DNA from: Cacconaster sp033811195
GTDB taxonomy: Bacteria; Bacteroidota; Bacteroidia; Bacteroidales; UBA932
DNA: 64,000 nucleotides
Reading direction: 5' to 3'
NCBI GenBank assembly: GCA_033811195.1
Contig: JAPXOZ010000009.1
Span: 23,015 to 87,014, forward strand
The notes beneath the pieces are model-generated. The model was not told where the DNA came from. It ran no database searches and worked only from the letters and a program-made list of their open reading frames with translations. Both the position numbers and the translations under genes were made by a program. Below are positions 9,034-17,266 of this stretch, piece by piece (the stretch's first letter is position 1; each line of letters begins with the position of its first letter).

Positions 9034-10107
9034 CTAATTCAATTTTCCCATCATCTCCAAATGACAATGTAATAGTTCGCCGGTTTGCTCGTCGCGTAGG
9101 TGCAAGCCATTCCCTTCACAATATTTGTAAGCTTTACAGGTTGCACATTTACCTGTTTTCGTCCAGGAACGATCACGCATTATCTGATATCGTGTATTCC
9201 ACACCGTCCAGAAATCATCTTTATAAATGTTTCCTTGAATGTAATCTCCACGTAAGCTTGGACAGGCGCTAATATCGCCGTTTGCAAGAACCGAGCCTAT
9301 GTGAATACCCGCCTGACAAAAGAAAGGCGCATCTCTCACTTCCAGCTCATAATCCGCCAAATAGCCTTCACATCCATATGAAGCCCGTATTTTCCCCTCT
9401 TTTCGGGTCTCTTTGATAAAATCCATCATCTGAATGAACTCCTCTGTGGAGAGTTTGAGCAACGGGTTATCTTTTGCTCTTCCCTTTGGAAAAACGGTAA
9501 AAAGCCGCCAGTGAGTAACGCCAAGTGAAAGTAGCAACTCCTTGAGTTTGTGTAAATCGGGCAATGACTTTTTATTCACACAAGTAACCACATCATAAAC
9601 CAGATCTGGAGTGGAGGCTACTCGCCGTATAGCATCTACTGCACGCTTCCAGGAACCTTTTTTGCCGCGGAACCACTCATGCGACTCTTCCGTATATCCA
9701 TCCAGACTCACAGTTACCGAACGCAATCCTGAACAAAGCAGCTTATCCAATCGTTCTTGTGAAAGTCCCCACCCATTGGTTACAAATCCCCAGGGATATC
9801 CCATATCATACATGGCTCTCCCACACTCTTCCAAATCATTTCGCATCAGAGGTTCACCACCGGTAAGCACAATCATAGTCTTATTAGGATTTACGTGCGG
9901 TCGAATATCTGCAAGAACTTTCAGAAAGTCCTCTTTGGGCATATCGGGGGTAATTGATTCGCGTGTGCAATCGCTTCCACAATGAATGCAGTTAAAGTTA
10001 CAACGCAAGGTACATTCCCAGAAGAAATAGGTAAGTTCGTGAAGTTTTGCTTGCGTTTTTCTATGCTCGCGAAATAAATTCAGCAGGATTCTTTTACGTA
10101 ATCTCAT
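9034..10107 (-). CDS. Radical SAM/SPASM protein of an rSAM/lipoprotein system
   Basis: 357 residues. The radical SAM cluster motif CX3CX2C is at C36, C40 and C43 (within CTLRCNFNCIHCG), and the SAM-binding GGEP is at 83-86. The C-terminal SPASM-like region has a cysteine followed by a GDISAC segment, then CATCKAYKYCEGNG and a final HC near the end. This should bind one or two auxiliary 4Fe-4S clusters, although the usual CX3C cysteine is replaced within CEGNG. SPASM enzymes commonly modify peptides or proteins. Two duplicated lipoproteins lie directly upstream on the same strand (16 bases from the nearer one), as in the TIGR04133/TIGR04134 'rSAM/lipoprotein' pairing of Bacteroidales. The lipoproteins are therefore the inferred substrates; no reaction is known to me. 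Confidence 0.88.
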   Translation of the reverse strand: MRLRKRILLNLFREHRKTQAKLHELTYFFWECTLRCNFNCIHCGSDCTRESITPDMPKEDFLKVLADIRPHVNPNKTMIVLTGGEPLMRNDLEECGRAMYDMGYPWGFVTNGWGLSQERLDKLLCSGLRSVTVSLDGYTEESHEWFRGKKGSWKRAVDAIRRVASTPDLVYDVVTCVNKKSLPDLHKLKELLLSLGVTHWRLFTVFPKGRAKDNPLLKLSTEEFIQMMDFIKETRKEGKIRASYGCEGYLADYELEVRDAPFFCQAGIHIGSVLANGDISACPSLRGDYIQGNIYKDDFWTVWNTRYQIMRDRSWTKTGKCATCKAYKYCEGNGLHLRDEQTGELLHCHLEMMGKLN

Positions 10108-10123
10108 CTTCAGATCGGTTTAG

Positions 10124-10636
10124 CTACTCTTCTTCTTTCATTTCTTTATAGGGTGCAGTAGGCACACCATACATTGCAAGGGTTTCATGTTCCAGCTCAA
10201 AGTTCACACCTGACTTTAGAAAAACCCCATCATACCATCTTCCATCACCCTTTTTAACCTTTTTCATTTGTTTCCAATCCACTTTAATTGAATCAGATGC
10301 AAACAATCCGCCATTTTCAAATCTATCTAAATCTTCAGCGACAATCCATTGGAAATCTCCAGGAAATCCGGTAAACTTCAATTCATAATCACCACGTGCA
10401 TTAGTTCTTACCGTGTCATTTCCATATGGAGATGAAGGTGACTTTCTAATGACTGCGATATTTTTAATCGGCTTCTTTGAGCGTTTTTCTGTCACTTTTC
10501 CTTTGACAATATAATCTGCTGATGGACACCCGTATTCATATGAGGGCTCAAACCAGTCGCATCCGGTCAACATCCCCAGAAGGGTAAAAAAGAGGGTTAT
10601 TATTTTCCCGTATGTTTTGATCGCCACTTTTTTCAT
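10124..10636 (-). CDS. Radical-SAM-associated lipoprotein, copy 1
   Basis: 170 residues. A KTYGK-containing signal peptide leads to the lipobox LTGC, with Cys26 as the predicted lipidated residue, followed by DW. A YGCP motif follows at 35-38 and a second YG-x-P motif (MYGVP) sits near the C-terminus at 155-159. Between them is a compact beta domain opening with VKGKVTEKRSKKPIKN, reminiscent of carboxypeptidase regulatory-like folds, with KKGDGRWYDGVF toward its end. It belongs with the lipoproteins found next to a radical SAM maturase (TIGR04134-like). The gene lies 16 bases before the rSAM gene and 23 after copy 2. The repeated YGxP motifs are candidate modification or recognition sites; this is inference. 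Confidence 0.82.
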   Translation of the reverse strand: MKKVAIKTYGKIITLFFTLLGMLTGCDWFEPSYEYGCPSADYIVKGKVTEKRSKKPIKNIAVIRKSPSSPYGNDTVRTNARGDYELKFTGFPGDFQWIVAEDLDRFENGGLFASDSIKVDWKQMKKVKKGDGRWYDGVFLKSGVNFELEHETLAMYGVPTAPYKEMKEEE

Positions 10637-10659
10637 AACTATTCAATTAAGATTTTTCT

Positions 10660-11175
10660 TTATTTTTCTTCATCCAATTTCTTAAAAGTTGAGGCTGGAA
10701 CACCATACTCGGGCACAGGTCGAAAATGTTGTAGTTTGAAATCAGCATCCTTCTTTTCAAAAACTCCGTCATACCAGCCTCCGCTACCTTTCTTTACCTG
10801 TTTCATTTGCTTGGTGTTTACCATAATTGAATCGGGTCCGTACCATCCACCATCATCCGTCCCCTCCAAATCTTTGGCAACAACCCAATAGTCTTCTCCC
10901 GGAAAATCGTTAAACTTTAATTCATAAGCTCCTCGAGCATCGGTCCTTACAGTATCATTCCCATAAGGTGTGTGACGCGATTTTTTGATGACTGCAATGT
11001 TTTTAATAGGCTTTTGTGACTCCTTGTCCGTTACTTTTCCCTTAATAATATGATCTGCCGATGGGACACCATATTCAGGTGCCGGGAGAAACCAGTCGCA
11101 TCCGCTCATAATCCCTATAAGAGACAAAAGGAGGCTTAACAGTTTTCCGTATGTTTTCAAGGCTGCTTTTTTCAT
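10660..11175 (-). CDS. Radical-SAM-associated lipoprotein, copy 2
   Basis: 171 residues from ATG 11175. An upstream ATG at 11193 would add six residues, but the 11175 start aligns exactly with copy 1 (MKKAALKTYGK versus MKKVAIKTYGK). The lipobox is MSGC with Cys26 lipidated, followed by DWF. YGVP is at 35-38 and a second EYGVP at 156-160. The central domain parallels copy 1 segment by segment (IIKGKVTDKESQKPIKN, GNDTVRTDARG, KKGSGGWYDGVF), so the two genes are a tandem duplication that has diverged in surface positions. Copy 1 has Cys in its first YGxP and this copy has Val. It is the first gene of the three-gene operon. Confidence 0.82.
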   Translation of the reverse strand: MKKAALKTYGKLLSLLLSLIGIMSGCDWFLPAPEYGVPSADHIIKGKVTDKESQKPIKNIAVIKKSRHTPYGNDTVRTDARGAYELKFNDFPGEDYWVVAKDLEGTDDGGWYGPDSIMVNTKQMKQVKKGSGGWYDGVFEKKDADFKLQHFRPVPEYGVPASTFKKLDEEK

Positions 11176-11378
11176 AACTCTCTGTCTGTGCACTGAGATT
11201 TTTTAAAAAAATACTTTTGTCTAATTACTATATATAATATACGCAGTTACTCACGGAATACTTCCATCACTATAGTTTACAAAATTAGGTAAAAACCATT
11301 GATTTGAATTGAATTTATCCAATGAGATTTATTAAATGTGAATAAAAATGTATTTTTGCATTCAAACAAGGTTAAAAT
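11176..11378. other. Divergent intergenic region between the lipoprotein operon and the ftsE-like gene
   Basis: 203 AT-rich bases. Leftward, TAATTTTG (minus strand, 11287-11280) matches the -7 consensus about 105 bases before the lipoprotein start but lacks a proper -33 box. Rightward, a near-consensus promoter precedes ftsE (listed separately). A long leader on the lipoprotein side is possible. I see no convincing riboswitch or small gene. Confidence 0.45.
11328..11358 (+). promoter_or_regulatory. Bacteroidota-type promoter for the ftsE-like gene
   Basis: TTTA (11328-11331), 19 bases, then TATTTTTG (11351-11358), 20 bases before the ATG. The -7 matches TAnnTTTG and the -33 matches TTTG at three of four positions. 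Confidence 0.6.
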
Positions 11379-12077
11379 ATGGAAGACAACGATATTATTA
11401 TAGAATTTGAAGATGTGGAGATCACAAATGGTGAAATTCCCGTCATAACTTCCCTAAACCTGACTATCCGTGAAGGAGAGTTTATATATCTCACCGGCAA
11501 AGTAGGTAGCGGTAAAACCTCCATCATACGCACTATAACCGCAGAAAATCCGGTTACCACAGGCAGCGCCCGTGTGGGTAGTTTTGATCTCTTCACCCTC
11601 AAGAAGAGAAAAATACCCTATCTTAGACGCAAAATAGGGGTTGTTTTCCAGGATTTTCAGCTCCTTATGGATAGGAGTGTGGAGGATAATCTCCTTTTTG
11701 TCCTTAAATCTACCGGATGGAAAGATCGCAAACTGATGGAAGAGCGTATCAACAGTGTACTTGACGCGGTAGGAATGGCTAGCAAAGCTCACAAAATGCC
11801 ACACCAGCTCTCCGGAGGCGAGCAACAGAGAGTAGCCATAGCCCGCGCTCTTCTCAACGAACCGCGCCTGATACTTGCAGACGAGCCCACAGGCAATCTC
11901 GATGGCGAGACAGCCGCAGGCATCATGAGCTTGCTTTTCGAGATCAACCGTACCCGTAAGACTGCCATCATCATGGTTACCCACAATATGAATATCGTAC
12001 GGGAGTATCCCGGAAGAATACTTGTTTGTGCCAACAATGAATGCAAAGAAATATCAACAGATAACAACCTGGTTTGA
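11379..12077 (+). CDS. ftsE: FtsE-like ABC transporter ATPase
   Basis: 232 residues. Walker A (TGKVGSGKTS), Q-loop (VVFQDFQLL), signature (LSGGEQQRVAIARAL), Walker B (LILADEPTGNLD) and the switch His (MVTHN) are all intact. The overall pattern matches FtsE/LolD-type ATPases that partner FtsX-family permeases and control cell-wall hydrolases or lipoprotein release. No permease is adjacent. The only FtsX/LolC-like permease in this window is at 47651-48892, so a pairing is speculative. The nth start lies inside the 3' end of this gene, suggesting one transcript. Confidence 0.85.
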   Translation: MEDNDIIIEFEDVEITNGEIPVITSLNLTIREGEFIYLTGKVGSGKTSIIRTITAENPVTTGSARVGSFDLFTLKKRKIPYLRRKIGVVFQDFQLLMDRSVEDNLLFVLKSTGWKDRKLMEERINSVLDAVGMASKAHKMPHQLSGGEQQRVAIARALLNEPRLILADEPTGNLDGETAAGIMSLLFEINRTRKTAIIMVTHNMNIVREYPGRILVCANNECKEISTDNNLV

Positions 12078-12675
12078 GGCAAATATGCCGGTAGCCGAAA
12101 GTGAGCTGGATTACAAAAATCCATTTCAGCTGTTGTGTGCCGTGATACTTTCAGCCCAGGCCACCGACAAGCGGGTCAATATGATTACCCCCGAACTCTT
12201 CGAGCGTTTCCCCACACCCGAAGATATGGCCGCATCCAATGAGAATGAGATCTATCAGATTATACGCTCTATCACTTATCCCAATAGCAAAGCACGCCAC
12301 CTGCTGGGGATGGCTCGAATGCTGGTGAGTGATTTTGGCTCTGTCGTACCTGACGATGTAGAAGAGTTACAGAAGCTCCCCGGCGTAGGACGCAAGACAG
12401 CCAATGTGGTAGCATCGGTCGTTTACAATAAACCGGTTATCGCGGTGGATACACATGTATTCCGTACCGCACGCCGACTGGGACTCTCATCAGGCAACAC
12501 TGTGCTTGAGGTAGAAAAAGATCTGACCGCCGGCTTTCCGGAACATCTCCGTGCCAAAGCACATCACTGGCTAATCCTCCACGGCCGCTATATTTGTACA
12601 GCTAGAAAACAAAAGTGCGAATCCTGCGGACTCGCACCTTTTTGTGATTTTTTCAATCATAATAATAACTTCTGA
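12037..12675 (+). CDS. nth: Endonuclease III
   Basis: 212 residues from ATG 12037; an upstream TTG would add five. This is the DNA glycosylase/AP lyase for oxidised pyrimidines in base excision repair. The helix-hairpin-helix LPGVGRKTANVV contains the catalytic lysine, and VDTHVFR contains the catalytic aspartate. The C-terminal 4Fe-4S ligands follow the exact C-x6-C-x2-C-x5-C spacing (from ICTARKQKC to APFC). The start overlaps ftsE by 41 bases. The stop (TGA 12673-12675) touches the stop of the convergent gene at 12676. Confidence 0.96.
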   Translation: MNAKKYQQITTWFEANMPVAESELDYKNPFQLLCAVILSAQATDKRVNMITPELFERFPTPEDMAASNENEIYQIIRSITYPNSKARHLLGMARMLVSDFGSVVPDDVEELQKLPGVGRKTANVVASVVYNKPVIAVDTHVFRTARRLGLSSGNTVLEVEKDLTAGFPEHLRAKAHHWLILHGRYICTARKQKCESCGLAPFCDFFNHNNNF

Positions 12676-13158
12676 TTAGAACCTCTTTGTAACGCCAATA
12701 TAGGATCTGTAAGGCGCCGCATCAAATAGAATGAATCCTATGTTGTATTTGCCGTCTGCAAATATGCCCCAGCCGTTAGGGAAGTTGTACTCTATACCTG
12801 CGCCCAAGTCTAAGCCAAGGTGAAAATCCATATTACCAAATCCTATACTCGCGCCAATAATGGGGTAAACATTGAGGCCGTCAACGAGATTTATCAAGTA
12901 GTGGAACCCCACATCAAAACCAAGGCAAACGACCTTATCAATAAATACATCGAAACCTGCCCTCCCTCTGAAGTTATTGGCACAAAAATCACCATGGAGA
13001 CCAACGGTTGGGCCTAAAAATGCATAACCTATATGTCCACCCATTGCGCCAAATTTATTGGAGGTTTTGTGAACCTTCTGACCTTCAACAGTTGTCTGGG
13101 CTGACAAGGATGAAGCACCGATGAGTGCAACCGCCAGTAAGATGATTATTTTCTTCAT
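12676..13158 (-). CDS. Small outer-membrane beta-barrel protein (porin family)
   Basis: 160 residues with a signal peptide (MKKIIILLAVALIGASSLSA, cut before QTTV). The mature part has short amphipathic strands rich in Gly and aromatic residues (GGHIGYAFLG, GNMDFHLGLDLGAG) and ends YIGVTKRF, with terminal Phe as in eight-stranded barrels such as OmpX/OmpW types. No specific function can be read from it. It converges on nth with no bases between the two stops. A -7-like TACATTTG lies about 63 bases upstream on the minus strand, without a clear -33. Confidence 0.65.
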   Translation of the reverse strand: MKKIIILLAVALIGASSLSAQTTVEGQKVHKTSNKFGAMGGHIGYAFLGPTVGLHGDFCANNFRGRAGFDVFIDKVVCLGFDVGFHYLINLVDGLNVYPIIGASIGFGNMDFHLGLDLGAGIEYNFPNGWGIFADGKYNIGFILFDAAPYRSYIGVTKRF

Positions 13159-13254
13159 TTGATAAAATTTATTAGTTAAACTTTCAAATTTGATGTACCT
13201 TTATTATCCGGTACGGTAAACAAATGTAACACTTTTTTAAAAATCTTATATTTT

Positions 13255-14166
13255 TTGAAGAGTAATCCTGACATATTCAATACCACCCTTTCCGACTTCA
13301 GATCCTGTCTCAAACTGGAAAGATCCTTGTCTGACAATACCATAGCCGGATACAACTCAGATTGTTCAAAATTTTTCGCATTTCTGAAGGAAAAGGGTAT
13401 TATTTCACCGGAGGCTGCCTCATCTGAAGATATCTCGGAATATCTTACGCGTGTGACAACCGCAGGTCTTTCCAAGAGGAGCCAATCCCGTCTGGTCAGT
13501 TCCCTAAAGTCACTCTATCGCTTTTTAGAGAGCGAAGGGAGGCTCAAGGAGAATCCCTGCGACAGAATTGACACCCCAAAGTCAGGCAAATATCTTCCTG
13601 ATGTGCTCTCTGTTGAGGAGGTAGAGCGCATCATAGATTCTGTTGACCTTTCAAAAAGCGAAGGACAACGCAACAAGAGCATCATTGAGGTACTTTACTC
13701 CTGCGGATTGAGGGTGAGCGAACTGGTGGGTCTGCGCATCAGCGACCTCTTTTTGGCCGAGCAGTTTATTCGAGTCACCGGCAAGGGCTCCAAGCAGCGT
13801 CTGGTACCCATTGGAGAGCCGGCAGTACGGAGCATATCTCTATATATAAGTATACGTAACTTGGGGCCGGTAGCCAAGGGAGCGGAGGATATACTCTTTC
13901 TCAACCGCCGCGGAGGCAGGCTCACGCGGGAAATGATTTTTTTGATTGTTCGCCGACAAGCGGAAATTGCCGGCATCCGCAAAAATGTCTCTCCTCACAC
14001 CTTCAGGCACTCTTTTGCCTCTCATCTGGTAGAAAACGGAGCTGATTTACGCGTTGTACAGGAAATGCTCGGTCACGAAAGCATACTTACCACAGAGATT
14101 TACACACATATTGATACAAAAAAATGGCAGCAAACTATTCTCCAATTTCACCCCAAAAGAAAATAA
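13255..14166 (+). CDS. xerD: Tyrosine recombinase, XerD type, with a TTG start
   Basis: 303 residues, the usual size for XerC/XerD. The N-terminal SAM-like core-binding domain (about 1-100) has DFRSCLKLERSLSDNTI. The catalytic domain has Arg in YSCGLRVSEL, Lys in GKGSKQRLVP, HTFRH, His in LGHES and the nucleophile Tyr in TEIYTHI, so the active site is complete. It probably resolves chromosome dimers at dif. No in-frame ATG exists near the N-terminus, and TTG 13255 is the best start because an in-frame stop lies at 13177. It is a lone recombinase with no cassette or mobile-element context, so it is likely the housekeeping enzyme. Confidence 0.88.
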   Translation: MKSNPDIFNTTLSDFRSCLKLERSLSDNTIAGYNSDCSKFFAFLKEKGIISPEAASSEDISEYLTRVTTAGLSKRSQSRLVSSLKSLYRFLESEGRLKENPCDRIDTPKSGKYLPDVLSVEEVERIIDSVDLSKSEGQRNKSIIEVLYSCGLRVSELVGLRISDLFLAEQFIRVTGKGSKQRLVPIGEPAVRSISLYISIRNLGPVAKGAEDILFLNRRGGRLTREMIFLIVRRQAEIAGIRKNVSPHTFRHSFASHLVENGADLRVVQEMLGHESILTTEIYTHIDTKKWQQTILQFHPKRK

Positions 14167-14239
14167 TTTTTGCTACCTTTACAAATTGGATTTCGAAATG
14201 GAATTATAACACAACACTTAACTTATATTTATTCAAATT

Positions 14240-15436
14240 ATGGCTTACACCACTACAACTAAACAGAGCTATGGAAACAGGGTTTCCAAATCCTTCAAGG
14301 GTATCGGTAGCGGTATCCTGCTTTTCATTATAGGTACGATATTGCTGTTTTGGAACGAAGGCAGGACAGTTAAAGTTAAACGTGCTATAAATCAGGCAGA
14401 GGATGTGACTGTGGAGATGCCAGATATCTCCCGAATCGATCCCCAATTTGAAGGTAAGATGATACACGCTATAGGCGAAGCATCCACATCTGAAGTTCTT
14501 AGCGACGGACTTTTTGGTATTTCACTAAATGCCATCAATCTATCTCGCAGCGTAGAATACTATCAGTGGACCGAGCAGAGTAAAGAGGAGAAAAAAGAGA
14601 AAATAGGAGGCGGTCAAGAGATTACAACTACATATACCTACAGCAAGAAATGGGTCTCTTCACCTATCAACTCTTCAGAATTCGCCGATCCTGATTACCA
14701 GAATTCCAACTTTGTACTCACCACTATTGAATCAAACCAGGTTGTTGCCAATGTAGTTGAATTCGGAGCCTACAAACTCCCTCCCTTCCTCAAGTACGGC
14801 ATCAGAAGTTCAGAAGAGGCCACTCCCCAGCTCACCGAAGAGATGATCAATGAGTGGAACGAGGTGATCCGGAAGAAAGACAGTTCCGCTATAATTACAG
14901 TGAGTGCAGGCCAGGCCTATTTAGGACGCGATGTCAACAACCCTGATGTGGGCGATGTGAGAGTGACATTCGGATATACCCCCACTCCACAAACAGTATC
15001 GATACTTGCGGCAGTAGTTGGAGATACATTCGGTGAGTTTGTGGCCAAAAACGGCAAAAATTTCTCCCGAATTGAACTAGGTTCTGTTCCCGCTGCAAAA
15101 ATGTATGACGCAGCTCAAAAAGAGAACAAGATCATTGCCTGGATCCTTCGTATCCTTGCAGTTTTACTGATTATTGGAGGTCTTAAGGGTATCTTCAACT
15201 TCCTCAGTACCATATTCGCTGTAGTTCCATTTATACGCAGGGTTCTTGCTGCGGGAATCAACTTTGTCTGCACAGTAGTCGGTCTGATATGGAGCCTGCT
15301 GATATTCGTCATAGCCTGGATTTCCTACCGTCCCGCACTCGGCATCACCTTCCTTGTTTTAATCGCTGCACTTATAGTTCTTCTTGTAATGCGCTCAAGG
15401 AAAAAGAAGAACACTCCCGCTGAAATGCCCTCATGA
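14240..15436 (+). CDS. TMEM43 family membrane protein
   Basis: 398 residues. One membrane helix near the N-terminus (GILLFIIGTILLFWNEGR) is followed by a large soluble part (about 45-290) and a cluster of C-terminal helices from about 295 to 385 (IIAWILRILAVLLIIGGLKG onward). The end is basic (RSRKKKN). The NEGR motif after the first helix and the helix layout fit the TMEM43/LUMA family (Pfam PF07787), whose bacterial role is unknown. It is the first gene of a run with a lipoprotein, LemA and DUF2207, and its stop overlaps the next start by ATGA. This suggests a joint envelope function. Confidence 0.8.
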   Translation: MAYTTTTKQSYGNRVSKSFKGIGSGILLFIIGTILLFWNEGRTVKVKRAINQAEDVTVEMPDISRIDPQFEGKMIHAIGEASTSEVLSDGLFGISLNAINLSRSVEYYQWTEQSKEEKKEKIGGGQEITTTYTYSKKWVSSPINSSEFADPDYQNSNFVLTTIESNQVVANVVEFGAYKLPPFLKYGIRSSEEATPQLTEEMINEWNEVIRKKDSSAIITVSAGQAYLGRDVNNPDVGDVRVTFGYTPTPQTVSILAAVVGDTFGEFVAKNGKNFSRIELGSVPAAKMYDAAQKENKIIAWILRILAVLLIIGGLKGIFNFLSTIFAVVPFIRRVLAAGINFVCTVVGLIWSLLIFVIAWISYRPALGITFLVLIAALIVLLVMRSRKKKNTPAEMPS

Positions 15437-16677
15437 GAAAAGCAGAAATGAAGAACAAGGTATTTTTGATTTGTATTCTGACTACAGCTTTGATTGCAGG
15501 ATGTTCAACAAAGGGGGGAAAGAGTCCTCAAACAACTGCCGGAATAAAAGAGAATCCATATAAAGGGTTTTTGACGCGTGCCGATTTCGGACTCAAAGGT
15601 CCCGTCAAGTCTTTTACCGAGACCAGATACTATGATATGCAACCATTCTCACGCACATGGAACTTTGACATTGAGGGCAGAGTCATTTCTATTGTTGAAG
15701 AGGATGTACACCCCCAGACACGTCTTGAAATAAGTATCGATAAAAAAGGAAATCCTATTGATACGATTTTTTCTTTTACCGACTTTCTGCAATATGCCTT
15801 CGATATGGAGGCCAGCACTTATCTTTCTGATGGAAGACCTCTTTCTGAGGTATATAGAATGGATGGAGAGCTAGCTGAAGTATATAATTACACCTACGAC
15901 AACAACGGACGCTGCATAAGAAAAGATATTGTTGAAAGTAATGGTGAAACCAGAGGCTCTTACCTCTATTCATACGACGAGCATGGCAACCTTACAAACG
16001 AACAGTATAGAAGCAGAAAATATGCAGTCGATGGTAACGAACTACTCTTAGAGATTGTAAACACATACGACAGCAATGGCAACCTGATCGAGACCAGCCA
16101 TTATAATGTAGGCAAACTCGAGCTAAGAGATATAATGTATTATAATGACAAAGGAGATCTGTTACGCCACTATTCCGAGTACGAGGGGGGATTTGCTACC
16201 GAGATTCTCTATACCTTTGACAAAGAGGGCAGGAACAACGGCGATAGGTTCTATTCCATTGAAGATGACCGGCGTGTGATAATGGCTCGAGATAGCACAT
16301 TTATTGACGAAGCCGGATACAGACATGAGGAGCACTACACTTGGACCGGCGGTCTGCACACCAGTGAGGCCATTTTTGACAAAGAGGGAAAAATGGTGGA
16401 ATACAATTACTATGGCGAATTTGCTCAGGAGTCCCGTATTCCTGACAATACCATCACTTTCCATTATGGTAAGGAGGGCTATCTTAGCAAAGCCGACCTC
16501 AAAAGCCAATATGACGTAGTCCCCTACTATTTCGGAGAGAGTGATGGTTTCGGCAACTGGATACGCCGCTCTCTACCCCCTGAAGAGGTATTTGATACCT
16601 TTGGTATCGGCATAGAGGAATTTGACTATTTTCTCAGGCATTATGAAAGAACATATACCTATTATGAAGAGGACTAA
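15433..16677 (+). CDS. Lipoprotein with YD/RHS-like repeats
   Basis: 414 residues. The lipobox LIAGC follows a hydrophobic segment and predicts a membrane-anchored lipoprotein; the ATG at 15448 is an alternative start. The body has repeated motifs of the form YTYDNNGRCIRKD, YSYDEHGNLTNEQ, NTYDSNGNLIETS and YTFDKEGRNNGD. These are the Y-D-x-x-G-N/R strands of YD (RHS-like) repeats, which here make a beta-sheet surface protein without a toxin tip. It overlaps the TMEM43 gene by four bases and precedes lemA by 37. The function is unknown. Confidence 0.72.
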   Translation: MRKAEMKNKVFLICILTTALIAGCSTKGGKSPQTTAGIKENPYKGFLTRADFGLKGPVKSFTETRYYDMQPFSRTWNFDIEGRVISIVEEDVHPQTRLEISIDKKGNPIDTIFSFTDFLQYAFDMEASTYLSDGRPLSEVYRMDGELAEVYNYTYDNNGRCIRKDIVESNGETRGSYLYSYDEHGNLTNEQYRSRKYAVDGNELLLEIVNTYDSNGNLIETSHYNVGKLELRDIMYYNDKGDLLRHYSEYEGGFATEILYTFDKEGRNNGDRFYSIEDDRRVIMARDSTFIDEAGYRHEEHYTWTGGLHTSEAIFDKEGKMVEYNYYGEFAQESRIPDNTITFHYGKEGYLSKADLKSQYDVVPYYFGESDGFGNWIRRSLPPEEVFDTFGIGIEEFDYFLRHYERTYTYYEED

Positions 16678-16714
16678 GGCTATAAGTATTAACTAACATA
16701 TTAAATTTTATTCT

Positions 16715-17266
16715 ATGATAACAACATTGATTGTGATAGGGATCCTTGCTATTTTGATAATCTGGGTAATTTCCGTACAAAGGAATCTTATCAGCAAGGA
16801 AGAATTGTGCAAAAATGCAATGAGCCAGATAGGCGTTCAAATGTCGAGCCGCTGGGATGCACTTACAGCACTCGCAGAACTCATCAAATCCTATGACGAA
16901 CACGAGTATAAAACACTCAGAGATGTCATTTCACAACGTTCAAGCATTACCGGAAGCAGCTCGGCTGCCGATGCCAACATGCAAGAAACCATTCTTACGG
17001 ATGCCATGAGACGAATAGCCGTTGTAGTTGAACAGTACCCCAATCTCAAAGCAAATGAGATGTATGTCAAGACTATGGACAGCGTCAATTTGTATGAAAA
17101 TCAGGTACGTATGAGCCGCATGGTCTACAATGACAGCGTAACCAACTATAACCGCCTCATCCGTCAAATTCCTTCCAATATCGTAGCTTCATTGTTCGGC
17201 TTCAAATCCAAAGATTATCTCGAGGAGAATCAGGCCAAGACCGAAATGCCCTCAATGAAAAAGTAA
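16715..17266 (+). CDS. lemA: LemA family protein
   Basis: 183 residues. An N-terminal membrane helix (LIVIGILAILIIWVISVQ) is followed by a helical bundle with the family's typical segments: LISKEELCKNAMSQIGVQ, a RWDALTALAEL stretch, EQYPNLKANE and YNDSVTNYNRLIRQIPSNIVA ending in GF. LemA proteins are membrane-anchored with an N-out topology and no established activity. The gene overlaps the following DUF2207 gene by one base (TAATG), a pairing frequently seen with LemA. Confidence 0.9.
   Translation: MITTLIVIGILAILIIWVISVQRNLISKEELCKNAMSQIGVQMSSRWDALTALAELIKSYDEHEYKTLRDVISQRSSITGSSSAADANMQETILTDAMRRIAVVVEQYPNLKANEMYVKTMDSVNLYENQVRMSRMVYNDSVTNYNRLIRQIPSNIVASLFGFKSKDYLEENQAKTEMPSMKK

Noticed and set aside
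8869..9072. 67-residue rightward frame with repeated Cys-Gly-Val-Trp-Ser segments
   Set aside because: It is only the translation of the 7-base tandem repeat and continues into the end of the radical SAM gene; no start signal or protein family.
11454..11984. 176-residue leftward frame
   Set aside because: Antisense to the FtsE-like ATPase, whose motifs are all intact.
13255..14166. Integrase of a mobile element
   Set aside because: Length and motifs fit housekeeping XerD; no att-like direct repeats, tRNA or cargo genes nearby.
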